Below, piece after piece: positions 8,459-16,334 of a stretch of DNA of 64,000 bases. Both the position numbers and the translations under genes were made by a program. Below the pieces are notes generated by a model, which saw nothing but the letters and a program-made list of their open reading frames with translations, was not told where the DNA came from and made no database searches. Source of the stretch: Fen-1258 sp964449775. Its GTDB lineage: Bacteria; Bacteroidota; Ignavibacteria; Ignavibacteriales; Melioribacteraceae. Where the stretch lies: the NCBI GenBank assembly GCA_964449775.1, contig CAYVBQ010000019.1, positions 8,103 to 72,102 of the forward strand, in the 5' to 3' direction. Position 1 is the stretch's first letter, and every line of letters begins with the position of its first letter.

Positions 8459-9494
8459 CTCTGCTTTCCTCTCTAACAACATCTACTAAGTATTTTGCAT
8501 TTTCCGGTGGAACATCAGGTAGGATGCCGTGACCAAGATTAAATATATGTCCGTTATATTTACCGAATGACTTTAAAACTTTTATAGCTTCCTTTCGAAT
8601 TTTATCTTTATCGGCGTAAAGAACTGTCGGATCAAGATTTCCTTGCAAGGCAACCTTATTTCCGATTCGACTTCTAACTTTACCAATATCCATTGTCCAA
8701 TCAAGGCCGATAACATCTGCGCCGCAATTTGCGAGTTTGTTTAATTTATAATGGACACCTTTAGCAAACACAATAACCGGTTCATTCTTACGCTTGATCT
8801 GTGAAATTATCTTCTCGATATAACGGAGAGAGAATTCTTCAAAGTCGGCAGGAGAAAGCAAGCCGCCCCAAGTATCAAATATTTGCACAGCATCTGTTCC
8901 CGCTTCTATTTTAGCAGAAAGATAATCGGCAACTGCATCGGCAATTTTATCCAATAACTGATGCGCAGCTTTCGGCTGGTTGTAGATGAATTTTTTTATT
9001 TCGGAGAAGCTTTTTGAACCACCGCCTTCTACCATGTAAGTCATTAATGTCCATGGGGAACCGGCAAATCCAATTAATGGTACTCGTCCGTTCAGTTCTC
9101 TTTTTGCAAGTGATACCGCATCAAGAACATATTTCAAATCTTTAACCGGATCAATTTCTTTCAATCTGTTTACATCATCAACGTTTCGAATAGGATCGTA
9201 AAGTTTTGGTCCTTTGCTTTCAATCATTTCTAATTTCATTCCCATCGCTTCGGGGATGACAAGAATATCGGAAAAAATAATTGCAGCATCAACGCCAATA
9301 AGGTCAACAGGCTGAATAGTAACTTCAGCGGCGAGTTCAGGAGTTTTACACATTGTAATAAAATCAGATTTTTTGCGTACCGCGCGGTATTCAGGCAAAT
9401 ACCTTCCGGCTTGACGCATTATCCACGTTGGAGTGTATTCAACAGATTTTCCTTTGCAAGCTCTAAGAAATAGATCGTTTTTTAACTTGGTCAA
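8445..9494 (-). CDS. hemE: Uroporphyrinogen decarboxylase
   Basis: A 349-residue UroD, which removes four acetate carboxyls from uroporphyrinogen III to give coproporphyrinogen III. The signature WIMRQAGRYLPEYR near the N-terminus carries the conserved arginines, and the FSDILVIPEAMG and GFAGSPWTL segments are canonical. The TTG start at 9494 is supported by GGAGG five bases upstream. It follows hemD closely in the operon. The final four residues come from the repeat bounding the GxxExxY cassette, so the original C-terminus was probably slightly altered. Confidence 0.95.
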   Translation of the reverse strand: MTKLKNDLFLRACKGKSVEYTPTWIMRQAGRYLPEYRAVRKKSDFITMCKTPELAAEVTIQPVDLIGVDAAIIFSDILVIPEAMGMKLEMIESKGPKLYDPIRNVDDVNRLKEIDPVKDLKYVLDAVSLAKRELNGRVPLIGFAGSPWTLMTYMVEGGGSKSFSEIKKFIYNQPKAAHQLLDKIADAVADYLSAKIEAGTDAVQIFDTWGGLLSPADFEEFSLRYIEKIISQIKRKNEPVIVFAKGVHYKLNKLANCGADVIGLDWTMDIGKVRSRIGNKVALQGNLDPTVLYADKDKIRKEAIKVLKSFGKYNGHIFNLGHGILPDVPPENAKYLVDVVREESRAFHR

Positions 9495-9505
9495 AATTCC
9501 TCCGG

Positions 9506-10291
9506 TTAAGCTGTGTTAACTGTTGTTTGAAAATATTTTATGATAGCATCAACAACCCCATGAAGCGAAAAGACGCTTGGTAATATATGAACAACAAGTC
9601 CATATTCTCGAATCGCTTTCTCAGTAGTTGTGCCTATGGCACATATAACGCTTTTTCCAAAAAATTTATCCGCATCAGAAACATTCATCAACTTTAAAAA
9701 GTTGCTAAATGAAGAAGGGCTGGTGAAAATAAAAATACCGGGATGCTTTCTTTGAATCTTTTGATGTTCGGATTTCAAATTGCTCAACTCATTCCTTACT
9801 ACATCGTAAATGGGTACAGAAAAGACTTGAGCGCCAAGCTCTGATAATCCAATGTTTAATTCACCGCTAGAGAGAGAAGAACCCGGGATAAATATTTTTT
9901 TATTTGTTAACTCAAATTCAGAAAATTTGTAAAGCAAACCTTCTGCGCTATATTCATCCGGTATTATATCAACCGGGATTCCTAAGTTCTCGCATTCTTC
10001 AGAAGTGCTTTTACCAACAGCCGCAATTTTTATTTTCGACAGATTGAGTTTATTTTTCTTTGCGATGTCGGAGAAAACTTCAACCGCATTTGTTGATGTG
10101 AAAACCAAATAGTCGAATCTGCCGAACATGTCCAATGCATCATTCAATTCGGGAGAATTGGCTAATGGTAATACTTTTATAGTCGGGAAGTAAATTATCT
10201 CGGCGCCAAGTTCTTCCAATTGACGGATCGATTTTTCCGCCTCTGCTTTACTCTTTGTAATAAGTATCGTTTTGTTTTTCAATGAGTTCAA
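9506..10291 (-). CDS. hemD: Uroporphyrinogen-III synthase
   Basis: A 261-residue HemD, which cyclises and inverts ring D of hydroxymethylbilane to form uroporphyrinogen III. The family is poorly conserved, but the FDYLVFTSTNAVEVF and IFIFTSPSSFSNFLKL segments and the CAIGTTTEKAIREYGL region match its two-lobe fold. The start is a TTG at 10291. It is encoded just before hemE and 104 bp after hemC; the gap holds a short palindromic repeat remnant. Confidence 0.9.
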   Translation of the reverse strand: MNSLKNKTILITKSKAEAEKSIRQLEELGAEIIYFPTIKVLPLANSPELNDALDMFGRFDYLVFTSTNAVEVFSDIAKKNKLNLSKIKIAAVGKSTSEECENLGIPVDIIPDEYSAEGLLYKFSEFELTNKKIFIPGSSLSSGELNIGLSELGAQVFSVPIYDVVRNELSNLKSEHQKIQRKHPGIFIFTSPSSFSNFLKLMNVSDADKFFGKSVICAIGTTTEKAIREYGLVVHILPSVFSLHGVVDAIIKYFQTTVNTA

Positions 10292-10348
10292 TTCATTCTC
10301 GGTTTTATTTGCTCTGAATTCTATAAATAGTTATAAAAGAAATTTGGG

Positions 10349-10396
10349 AGATTCTTCGCCCCGATGATCCGCCGAAGGCGGAGGGATCAGAATGAC
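10349..10396. repeat. Degenerate palindromic repeat between hemC and hemD
   Basis: Contains GATTCTTCGC at one end, a CCGCC-GAA-GGCGG hairpin in the middle, and CAGAATGAC at the other end. The two end words also occur in the larger element at 63059-63206, so this looks like a short relative of that dispersed family. Confidence 0.5.
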
Positions 10397-11337
10397 TATA
10401 CCCGCGAATTATTATATACATCCTTTAATATCACCGATGCACCTGCTTTCAGTAAATCTTTAGCAAGTTTTTGTCCCAACTTCTCCGGTTCCGTTTTTGT
10501 CCCTCGCTTTTTTTTTCTGAATGTTACCGAACCATCAACAGCACCAACCACAGCGTCAAGATACAAACCATTTGATTTCACTTGCGCATAAGCGCCAATA
10601 GGAACCTGACAACCACCCTCTAAAGCTTTTAGCAGAGAGCGTTCGGCACGTACTTCTGAATAAGTTTTTTCATCGTGTATGGACTTTAAAATTATTTTGG
10701 CAAATTCATTGTCTTCACGAATTTCGATTCCAAGAGCACCTTGCCCAACTGCCGGTAGAATTTCCTCTGTGCTGATGACACTTGAGATGTATTTGTTGAG
10801 TTTTAACCGTTCAACTCCTGCACGTGCTAGAATAATTGCATCCCACTTTGATTCAAGGAATTTTTTGATTCGCGTTGGAACATTTCCGCGAAGCTCATCA
10901 ATTTTAATATCCGGACGAAGATGGAGCAGTTGAGATCTTCTTCTAAGTGAACCGGTTGCAACAATAGCGTTCTCGCGCAAATTCTTAATCTTCGTTCCTT
11001 TCTTTCGAGTAATAAGAACATCTTCAACCGGGTGACGTTTTGTTACGGCGGCAAGTATTAATCCGCTAGGTATTTCTGTTTGCAGATCTTTCAAACTGTG
11101 AACAGCAATATCAATAGAGCCCTTAAGTAATTCGTTCTCAAGCTCTTTGGTGAATAATCCCTTATCACCAATCTTTGAAAGAGCAACATCAAGAATCTTA
11201 TCACCCTTGGTGTTGATGATCTTAATTTCAACGGATAGATTTTTATTCTTACGTTCGAGTTCTTTCCTAATAAATTTAGCCTGCCAAAGAGCCAGTTCGC
11301 TGCCACGTGAACCGATTACTAATTTATTCTTTTTCAA
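10396..11337 (-). CDS. hemC: Hydroxymethylbilane synthase (porphobilinogen deaminase)
   Basis: A 313-residue HemC that polymerises four porphobilinogens. The N-terminus IGSRGSELALWQAKFI, HSLKDLQTE, GSLRRRSQL and the dipyrromethane cofactor site LEGGCQVPIGAY (the attachment cysteine) are all intact. The TTG start at 11337 has GGAG upstream and overlaps the hemA stop region by 14 bp, implying translational coupling with hemA. Confidence 0.95.
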   Translation of the reverse strand: MKKNKLVIGSRGSELALWQAKFIRKELERKNKNLSVEIKIINTKGDKILDVALSKIGDKGLFTKELENELLKGSIDIAVHSLKDLQTEIPSGLILAAVTKRHPVEDVLITRKKGTKIKNLRENAIVATGSLRRRSQLLHLRPDIKIDELRGNVPTRIKKFLESKWDAIILARAGVERLKLNKYISSVISTEEILPAVGQGALGIEIREDNEFAKIILKSIHDEKTYSEVRAERSLLKALEGGCQVPIGAYAQVKSNGLYLDAVVGAVDGSVTFRKKKRGTKTEPEKLGQKLAKDLLKAGASVILKDVYNNSRV

Positions 11338-12652
11338 TTTTCTCCTTTAAATTATTTTCTTCATCGTTGAGATCTTTACCGGTAATAGGTGAATCAGTAA
11401 GATTAAAAAGTTCTTTCAGTATCAATGTATTGGTTGTTACGTCATTTATATTCGCCCCGGATTCCGCGAACTCTCTCAATTTAACTGTCGGATTGTGAAG
11501 CAATCGTCCGATCATCCGCCGTGTCATATCTTCGATCTTAGCAAAATCTTCTTCGCTTACTTTGTTTTTTATTTTTTCTAATTCATCGTGGCGTATCTCT
11601 TCGAAGAAAGAACGCATTGTTTTAATTGTCGGAACAACATCAAGCGTGTTATACCAACCGAAGAAACCGACCATTTCTTCCATGATCATCTTTTCGACTA
11701 TCGGAATTTGATCCCGGCGCTTTTGCATATTCTGATCGACAATGATCTTCAACGAATCCATATCATGATAAAACACGTTGTCAATCTTTCTAACCTCCGG
11801 GTCAATATCGCGAGGAACAGCAATATCCATAAGGAGAAGAGGCGCACCCCTTCTTTTCTTCATCGCGCTCTTAACATCATCAAAAGAAACCACAACATTT
11901 TCAGCGCTTGTTGCGCTGATAACAATATCAAAATTGTGAAGATGCTCTTTCATGAATTGGAAAGGAATAATCTCGCCATGAATTTTCTCTGCCAATATTT
12001 CCGCGCGTTCAATAGTCCTGTTGGAGATTGCGATCTTACCAACTCCCTTATCGCGTAGTTGAATAGCTGCAAGTTCACCGGTTTCACCTGCGCCAATAAC
12101 GAGAGCTGATTTTTTTTCTAGATTAGCAAAAATCTTTTCAACAACCTGTACAGCTGCATAACTGACAGTAACAGCGCCTTCACCAATTGTTGTTTCTTTG
12201 ATTGCACGTTTGCCAACTCGTGTTGCCGTATCAAATATTCTTCGTAAAATCGATCCGGCAAAATGTAAATCCTCAGATATCTCAAATGCCTCTTTTACTT
12301 GTCCCAATATCTGACTATCGCCGATTATCATCGAATCGATGCCGGAAGAAACCGAGAAAAGATGTTTTACAGCTCCACAAGAAAAATATTTTGTAAAATG
12401 TTCTGGCTTAATTCCAATACCGGCTTTGAACTCGATGAGTTTTTCTATAAGAGGAGTTGGATCTAACCCTAAGTTTTCCGGAAATCCAAATATTTCTGTT
12501 CGGTTGCAAGTTGAAATTACAACGCCTTCAGAGAACAAGGATTCCTTTATGCGCGGAATGAACTCAATAATTTCATTGCGACTCAGATGAACCGCTTCCC
12601 GAAGTTCGAGTGGAGAAGTTTTATGATTTATAGATATGCCGACTAAATTCAT
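11324..12652 (-). CDS. hemA: Glutamyl-tRNA reductase
   Basis: A 442-residue GluTR, the first committed enzyme of the C5 route to 5-aminolevulinate. Visible are the N-terminal LVGISINHKTSPLELRE, the catalytic cysteine in STCNRTEIFGF, the RRIFDTATRVGKRAIKET linker, and the NADPH-binding ALVIGAGETGELAA. It confirms tRNA-dependent ALA synthesis, so a hemL gene is required but is not in this window. It lies 10 bp after the HemX/CcsA-like gene and overlaps hemC. Confidence 0.96.
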   Translation of the reverse strand: MNLVGISINHKTSPLELREAVHLSRNEIIEFIPRIKESLFSEGVVISTCNRTEIFGFPENLGLDPTPLIEKLIEFKAGIGIKPEHFTKYFSCGAVKHLFSVSSGIDSMIIGDSQILGQVKEAFEISEDLHFAGSILRRIFDTATRVGKRAIKETTIGEGAVTVSYAAVQVVEKIFANLEKKSALVIGAGETGELAAIQLRDKGVGKIAISNRTIERAEILAEKIHGEIIPFQFMKEHLHNFDIVISATSAENVVVSFDDVKSAMKKRRGAPLLLMDIAVPRDIDPEVRKIDNVFYHDMDSLKIIVDQNMQKRRDQIPIVEKMIMEEMVGFFGWYNTLDVVPTIKTMRSFFEEIRHDELEKIKNKVSEEDFAKIEDMTRRMIGRLLHNPTVKLREFAESGANINDVTTNTLILKELFNLTDSPITGKDLNDEENNLKEKIEKE

Positions 12653-12662
12653 TTTAAAACTT

Positions 12663-13487
12663 TCAATAAAACGAGTGAAACGTCTTAGCCAATGTGTTCG
12701 TGATTATCAAAGACATTATTGCAACAACAAATCCAATTAGAGAAAAAAGAATAACTTTCTTACCATACAAGCTGCCTAAGAGTTTGCTAAGTATTCCAAC
12801 GCCATAAACAAACCAAACGAAGAGAGTGCCGATCAGTTTAGGATCGAAATAACTGAATTTTGGAAATGCGCTGGGCAGCCAAATAATTCCTATTACAATT
12901 GCGAATGTGAGAAGTACAAATCCAATTACCATGGAAAAGAAACTCAGTTTCTCTAAAATTTCCAGACTTGGTAAACGATCGAAGATTAACCCAAACTTAT
13001 TTGACTTTAAGTTTTTGTAAAGAAGCATATACAATAATCCGTAAACAGCGGAGATTGTTATACCGGAATAACCGAGCAGGGCATTAATCACATGAAGACC
13101 AAGAAGACGGTTTCGTAAAACTTCGGGAACAATATAAGAGTGCTCAATAAAAATTGAAGAGATGATTTGAAAAATGAGTGAGAATAATATAATAAACGCA
13201 CCGGTGCCGCGGATGTCTGTCAACAGTTCAAGAATGAAATAAGAGAACCCTATTGAGAAAGCTATTATAGAAAAGATTTCAAACTTGTTGGTTATCGGTG
13301 GATGATTGTACTCAATTGTGCGGGAGATTAGATAAAAAGTGTGCATCAGAAGCGTAATGAACAAAACAATACGCTTTGAATTGCTTACAATCTTCTTCTC
13401 ATTGTAGAAATCGTAACTGTAAATTCCGAAGGCAAGAGCATAGAAAAGAGGAAGAAGTAGATTTAGCGTATTTATTGATTGCAGCAT
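12663..13487 (-). CDS. hemX: HemX/CcsA-like integral membrane protein
   Basis: A 274-residue polytopic membrane protein with about eight hydrophobic segments, of the CcsA/HemX cytochrome-assembly superfamily. The equivalent of the tryptophan-rich WWD haem-handling loop reads IIWLPSAFPKFSYFDPKLIG. It keeps the terminal DPK but has lost most tryptophans, so HemX is a better name than CcsA. HemX proteins next to hemA have been linked to controlling HemA levels. Two conserved histidines (LLMHTFYL, LLGLHVIN) remain. It is the first gene of the haem operon. Confidence 0.8.
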   Translation of the reverse strand: MLQSINTLNLLLPLFYALAFGIYSYDFYNEKKIVSNSKRIVLFITLLMHTFYLISRTIEYNHPPITNKFEIFSIIAFSIGFSYFILELLTDIRGTGAFIILFSLIFQIISSIFIEHSYIVPEVLRNRLLGLHVINALLGYSGITISAVYGLLYMLLYKNLKSNKFGLIFDRLPSLEILEKLSFFSMVIGFVLLTFAIVIGIIWLPSAFPKFSYFDPKLIGTLFVWFVYGVGILSKLLGSLYGKKVILFSLIGFVVAIMSLIITNTLAKTFHSFY

Positions 13488-13631
13488 GGTCAGTTCTACT
13501 TATGTGTCATAAATTATGGTGAGCAAAGTTATGAAATTATTTTTCTATTTACCCTTTGAAAACCTAATAAACTCAAAGCAGGGGTTTAGATAAAGAGATA
13601 GGTTCAGTTGGCTGACGAATAAATAATAATT
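13488..13631. other. Upstream region of haem operon
   Basis: First part of a 440-bp gene-free stretch. It should contain the promoter for hemX-hemA-hemC-hemD-hemE on the minus strand. I see no convincing riboswitch or operator. The rest of the stretch is taken up by the inverted-repeat element and a hairpin, listed separately. Confidence 0.4.
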
Positions 13632-13791
13632 TTACTCAAGTTGACCGCGTTAAGAAAATCCTTGAGTTAAGCCACGAATTTCACTAATTGACACTAATTT
13701 CTAATTAAAATTCGTGTAAAGAATTCGTGAAAATTAGTGTAATTAGTGGCAAAAATTAAATCTCTTATTTGCAAGCGGTCAACTTGAGTAA
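13632..13791. repeat. 160-bp element with perfect 17-bp terminal inverted repeats
   Basis: TTACTCAAGTTGACCGC at 13632-13648 is repeated exactly in inverse at 13775-13791. Inside are nested inverted words: CACTAATT-type units at 13682-13700 against AAATTAGTG-type units at 13731-13748, and repeated CACGAATT/AATTCGTG. The unit could fold into one long hairpin. There is no ORF. It may be a small non-autonomous mobile element or a highly structured intergenic repeat. No clear target duplication is seen. Confidence 0.6.
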
Positions 13792-13803
13792 TTTTATTTT
13801 AAA

Positions 13804-13834
13804 TAAAAAAGAGGCGGCCAACTTTGAACGCCTC
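13804..13834 (-). terminator. Hairpin with U-tract, minus strand
   Basis: GAGGCG (13811-13816) pairs with CGCCTC (13829-13834), and an A-run at 13805-13810 gives a U-tract on the minus strand. It looks like an intrinsic terminator with no minus-strand gene immediately upstream, so it may be a relic or may shield the haem operon from read-through. Confidence 0.45.
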
Positions 13835-13927
13835 ATGCGTCCCCTTTTTTAATAATTCTTATTGCGCCTTAACCCGCCAGACCTTACTTTGTGTTTAAAA
13901 AGAATTTTCATAATAAGGAAGATATGA

Positions 13928-14197
13928 ATGGAATTCGAATGGGATAGGGAAAAAGCGAAAAAAAATAACAGAAAACACAGGGTGTCATTTGATGAAGCTA
14001 TGACTGTATTTTATGATCCGTTATCGGCAACTTTTGATGACCCAGACCACTCGGTCGACGAACAAAGATTAATAACCGTGGGCTACTCTTCTCGTGAGCG
14101 TTTGCTTGTGGTCTCACATACAGAGAGGGGTAAAGCCGTTCGAATTATCAGTGCTCGTCTTGCAACCACTCAAGAAAGGAAACGACATGAAAGCTAA
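13928..14197 (+). CDS. brnT: BrnT-family toxin
   Basis: An 89-residue BrnT-type ribonuclease toxin. The N-terminus EFEWDREKAKKNNRKHRVSF and the later DPDHSVDEQRLITVGYS and RIISARLATTQERKRHE segments follow the BrnT pattern: WD near the start, KH..SF, D.....E.R....G, and the terminal ISAR...ER. It overlaps the antitoxin gene by 11 bp. The pair sits in an island between the haem and cytochrome blocks and is followed by a site resembling an integron attC, so it may be a mobile gene cassette. Confidence 0.85.
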   Translation: MEFEWDREKAKKNNRKHRVSFDEAMTVFYDPLSATFDDPDHSVDEQRLITVGYSSRERLLVVSHTERGKAVRIISARLATTQERKRHES

Positions 14198-14444
14198 AGC
14201 AAAAAAAATTAGTGATGAATTACGCCCCGAATACAACTTTGACTATTCAAAAGCTGTTCGTGGCAAGTATTACAAACGCATTTTAGATGAAGGAGCCAAC
14301 GTTGTTATGCTTGAGCCAGATGTGGCTAAGGCATTTGTTGATTCAGCCGCAGTAAATGATGCGTTGAGGTCATTACTTGATTTAACACGTACGACTCAGC
14401 GCCTAACAAAACACTCCAGCAGACGGGCGATTGCCCGCCGCTGA
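14187..14444 (+). CDS. brnA: BrnA-like antitoxin
   Basis: An 85-residue protein starting at the ATG inside the 3' end of brnT (11-bp overlap) and containing the SDELRPEYNFDYSKAVRGKYY and DVAKAFVDSAAVNDALRSLL helices seen in antitoxins next to BrnT. The last ~14 codons (QRLTKHSSRRAIARR) are read from the attC-like hairpin, as often happens with cassette-encoded proteins. An upstream in-frame start at 14094 lies deep inside brnT and is not favoured. Confidence 0.75.
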   Translation: MKAKAKKISDELRPEYNFDYSKAVRGKYYKRILDEGANVVMLEPDVAKAFVDSAAVNDALRSLLDLTRTTQRLTKHSSRRAIARR

Positions 14445-14459
14445 GTTTAGTCGTTAGCT
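14401..14459 (+). other. attC-like integron recombination site
   Basis: Starts with GCCTAAC (a perfect R'' RYYYAAC) and ends with GTTAGCT (R' GTTRRRY, one mismatch) 59 bp later. The two ends pair (CTAAC/GTTAG). Inside, CTCCAGC pairs with GCTGAG leaving an unpaired C, and CGGGC-GATT-GCCCG forms the tip. This imperfect palindrome with an extrahelical base is the normal attC architecture. Orientation is correct for the BrnT/BrnA cassette. No integrase gene is present in the window. Confidence 0.65.
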
Positions 14460-14491
14460 TGTTTCAACAACAAACAAAAGGAGCAACAGTA

Positions 14492-14548
14492 ATGAAAAAA
14501 TCTATTTACGTTTTCGCAACATTCATTTTAGCAGTATTTATTGATTGA
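14492..14548 (+). pseudogene. Truncated start of a secreted protein (second cassette remnant)
   Basis: Directly after the attC-like site, AAAGGAG precedes an ATG that encodes KKSIYVFATFILAVFID before a stop. This is a signal-peptide-like start cut off after 18 codons. The sequence around its stop resembles the start of the hemX gene (see findings), which suggests a recombination junction. It is unlikely to be functional. The following ~150 bp to the TPR gene shows no convincing gene. Confidence 0.4.
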
Positions 14549-14704
14549 AGCATAGATTCTCAAATTAGTTTTGTAGTCCACAAAAATTAAATACAGGATT
14601 TTGTGATGCCAAAATTAGCAAAAACCCGCCCTAAAATCTTTTTTAAAGATGGTAAAAACGTAGCGGAATAGGCGTGGTTTTATTTGACAAGAAGAGATTT
14701 GCTG

Positions 14705-15169
14705 CTAGTGAGAAGGATCTACATGCAAAGTGTGTCTGGCTAAATAATCCGAAATTACATTTACGGCGAAATCTATATTTTTATCACCCGGGGCAATCTC
14801 TTTTGCTTTGATGAAGTAGTCAATTGATTTGTTGATATCACAGTATAGCCAAATTATTCCAAGAATGAGGTGATAATCTGCAGAATCAGAATTAGCTAAT
14901 TTTTGCCCTTCAATCTTTTCTACTAATTCGGGACAGGGACAGTCATCATCTATTGGGTGTGTGTTCACAACAATTTCAATGTCTTCGGAGATAAGATCAT
15001 TAAAAAATCGAATTGCATCTTTAACTTTTCCGGTTTGAGTATAACATACAATTAGTTTTTTCTTCGCGGTTTTATTCAATGGGTCTTTGAGAATTACTTC
15101 TTCTAATTGTTGTTGAGCCGCCGAATAATTTCGAGCCATAAAATATTGATTGCCTAACATTTCGCTCAT
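14705..15169 (-). CDS. Tetratricopeptide-repeat protein, small
   Basis: A 154-residue protein with helical repeats of TPR character (YSAAQQQLEEVILKDPLNKTAKKKLIVCY and SIDYFIKAKEIAPGDKNIDFAVNV). It has no signal peptide or membrane segment, so it is probably a cytoplasmic adaptor. A CPCPELVEKIEG segment in the middle carries two cysteines. It lies downstream of the rhodanese and cytochrome genes but behind a strong terminator, so it is transcribed separately. The specific partner is unknown. Confidence 0.6.
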   Translation of the reverse strand: MSEMLGNQYFMARNYSAAQQQLEEVILKDPLNKTAKKKLIVCYTQTGKVKDAIRFFNDLISEDIEIVVNTHPIDDDCPCPELVEKIEGQKLANSDSADYHLILGIIWLYCDINKSIDYFIKAKEIAPGDKNIDFAVNVISDYLARHTLHVDPSH

Positions 15170-15205
15170 TTTCTATCCTGAATAAATCTAAATTAAATAT
15201 AAGAA

Positions 15206-15234
15206 GGGAAATCTCTTTTTGAAAGAGATTTCCC
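15206..15234 (-). terminator. Intrinsic terminator after rhodanese lipoprotein gene
   Basis: A 12-bp stem GGGAAATCTCTT paired with AAGAGATTTCCC around a short loop, followed on the minus strand by a U-rich run. It lies 20 bp past the rhodanese gene stop and ends the cytochrome-rhodanese operon. Confidence 0.75.
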
Positions 15235-15253
15235 GAATATTGATTATCAGTAC

Positions 15254-16267
15254 TTACTTAACATATGGAAAAGTATTTACTTCAGTCGCCTTCCATTGGT
15301 TTGCAATTCCATTGGCAGCCATCCAATCATAGTTTAGACCGTTAACACCATATAATAAAGTCTTTGCATCATATCCTAAAAGCTTCAGAATGGTAACAAC
15401 TTGTGAGGATGTTTGTCCGGTATAGCAATAAAGAACAATGGTTTTGTTAGTAGGTAGAGTTTTTAAGTTTGCCGATATTTTAAGATCCACTTTAGGAGTA
15501 TACTGAATAGCTCCGGGTAAATGACCTTTGTCATAATCAGTTTGCACCCAATAATTTACAATATAGTAGTTTGTGAGTGCGCCTGTAACAGTACTCCAAG
15601 CAATTTTAATATCGTCAAATGCACTAGCACTTGTTGTAGCAAATAATTGGTTTATTCTTTCTTCAAGAATTTCTTTTCCGGTTGTTTTACCCGTGTTCAG
15701 TATTGGTAAATTTCCGGCAGCAGCTTTAGCTGTGGATGTAGTTACAAAACCTGTATAATTATTTCCAATGTTTGGTGCAGCCCAAGAGGTAGCGCAATCA
15801 GCATTCCAGGATGACATTCCCCATTTCAAGGAGAATACATTGCTATAACCTAATAGTCTAAGAAATGATACGGCATAACCTGCAGTTTGTCCTGAATAGC
15901 ATGCAATTACAACTTTATCATAAGAAGTTGAATTTGCGGTCTTCATATAAGTAACAATATTTTTTAGGTCAACTTGTACAGCTCCTGCAATTCGGCCTTT
16001 GGCTGCAAAATCAGCTGCGCTGCGAACATCAATAACTAAAAGTTTTGTAGGATTTGTTAAACGTAGTGAATTAACATCTGCAGCAGTGATAACTGCAGGG
16101 GCTAGGACATTCAAATAATCTCCGTTTGCTTCAAAATACTCTGCAAGAACCTGAGACTCATTGATAGTTGGCGGCGCCACCGGACCGTCTTCAGTTTTGC
16201 TGCAACCGGTATAAATGAATAAGAAAGGAAGGACCAGTATCAAATAAAAAAGATTACGAAGTTTCAT
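15254..16267 (-). CDS. Double-rhodanese-domain lipoprotein
   Basis: A 337-residue lipoprotein: signal peptide with lipobox FIYTGCSK (Cys22), then two rhodanese-like domains. Domain 1 (about 50-165) has VIDVRSAADF and the active loop CYSGQT (Cys123). Domain 2 (about 195-330) has YDKGHLPGAIQY and CYTGQT (Cys281). Both cysteines are present, so both domains may carry persulfide sulfur. It is 67 bp downstream of a multihaem lipoprotein cytochrome and probably in the same operon, suggesting periplasmic sulfur chemistry coupled to electron transfer. The substrate is unknown. Confidence 0.8.
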   Translation of the reverse strand: MKLRNLFYLILVLPFLFIYTGCSKTEDGPVAPPTINESQVLAEYFEANGDYLNVLAPAVITAADVNSLRLTNPTKLLVIDVRSAADFAAKGRIAGAVQVDLKNIVTYMKTANSTSYDKVVIACYSGQTAGYAVSFLRLLGYSNVFSLKWGMSSWNADCATSWAAPNIGNNYTGFVTTSTAKAAAGNLPILNTGKTTGKEILEERINQLFATTSASAFDDIKIAWSTVTGALTNYYIVNYWVQTDYDKGHLPGAIQYTPKVDLKISANLKTLPTNKTIVLYCYTGQTSSQVVTILKLLGYDAKTLLYGVNGLNYDWMAANGIANQWKATEVNTFPYVK

Positions 16268-16334
16268 TGTTTTTACTCCTTTGATTTGTTGTTTAGTGTC
16301 GTTTGAGTTATTGTTATTTCATTTTGGTAGAGCA

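Noticed and set aside
11588..12058. 156-codon plus-strand frame opposite hemA
   Set aside because: It is a shadow of hemA with cysteine/histidine/arginine-rich composition, no RBS and no family match.
14094..14444. A 116-residue version of the antitoxin starting inside brnT
   Set aside because: The upstream part overlaps brnT by over 100 bp and reads as out-of-frame toxin sequence. The ATG at 14187 gives the usual short overlap.
14606..14671. 21-codon frame (MPKLAKTRPK...) upstream of the TPR gene
   Set aside because: Very short and without a clear ribosome-binding site; could be a gene remnant but cannot be supported.
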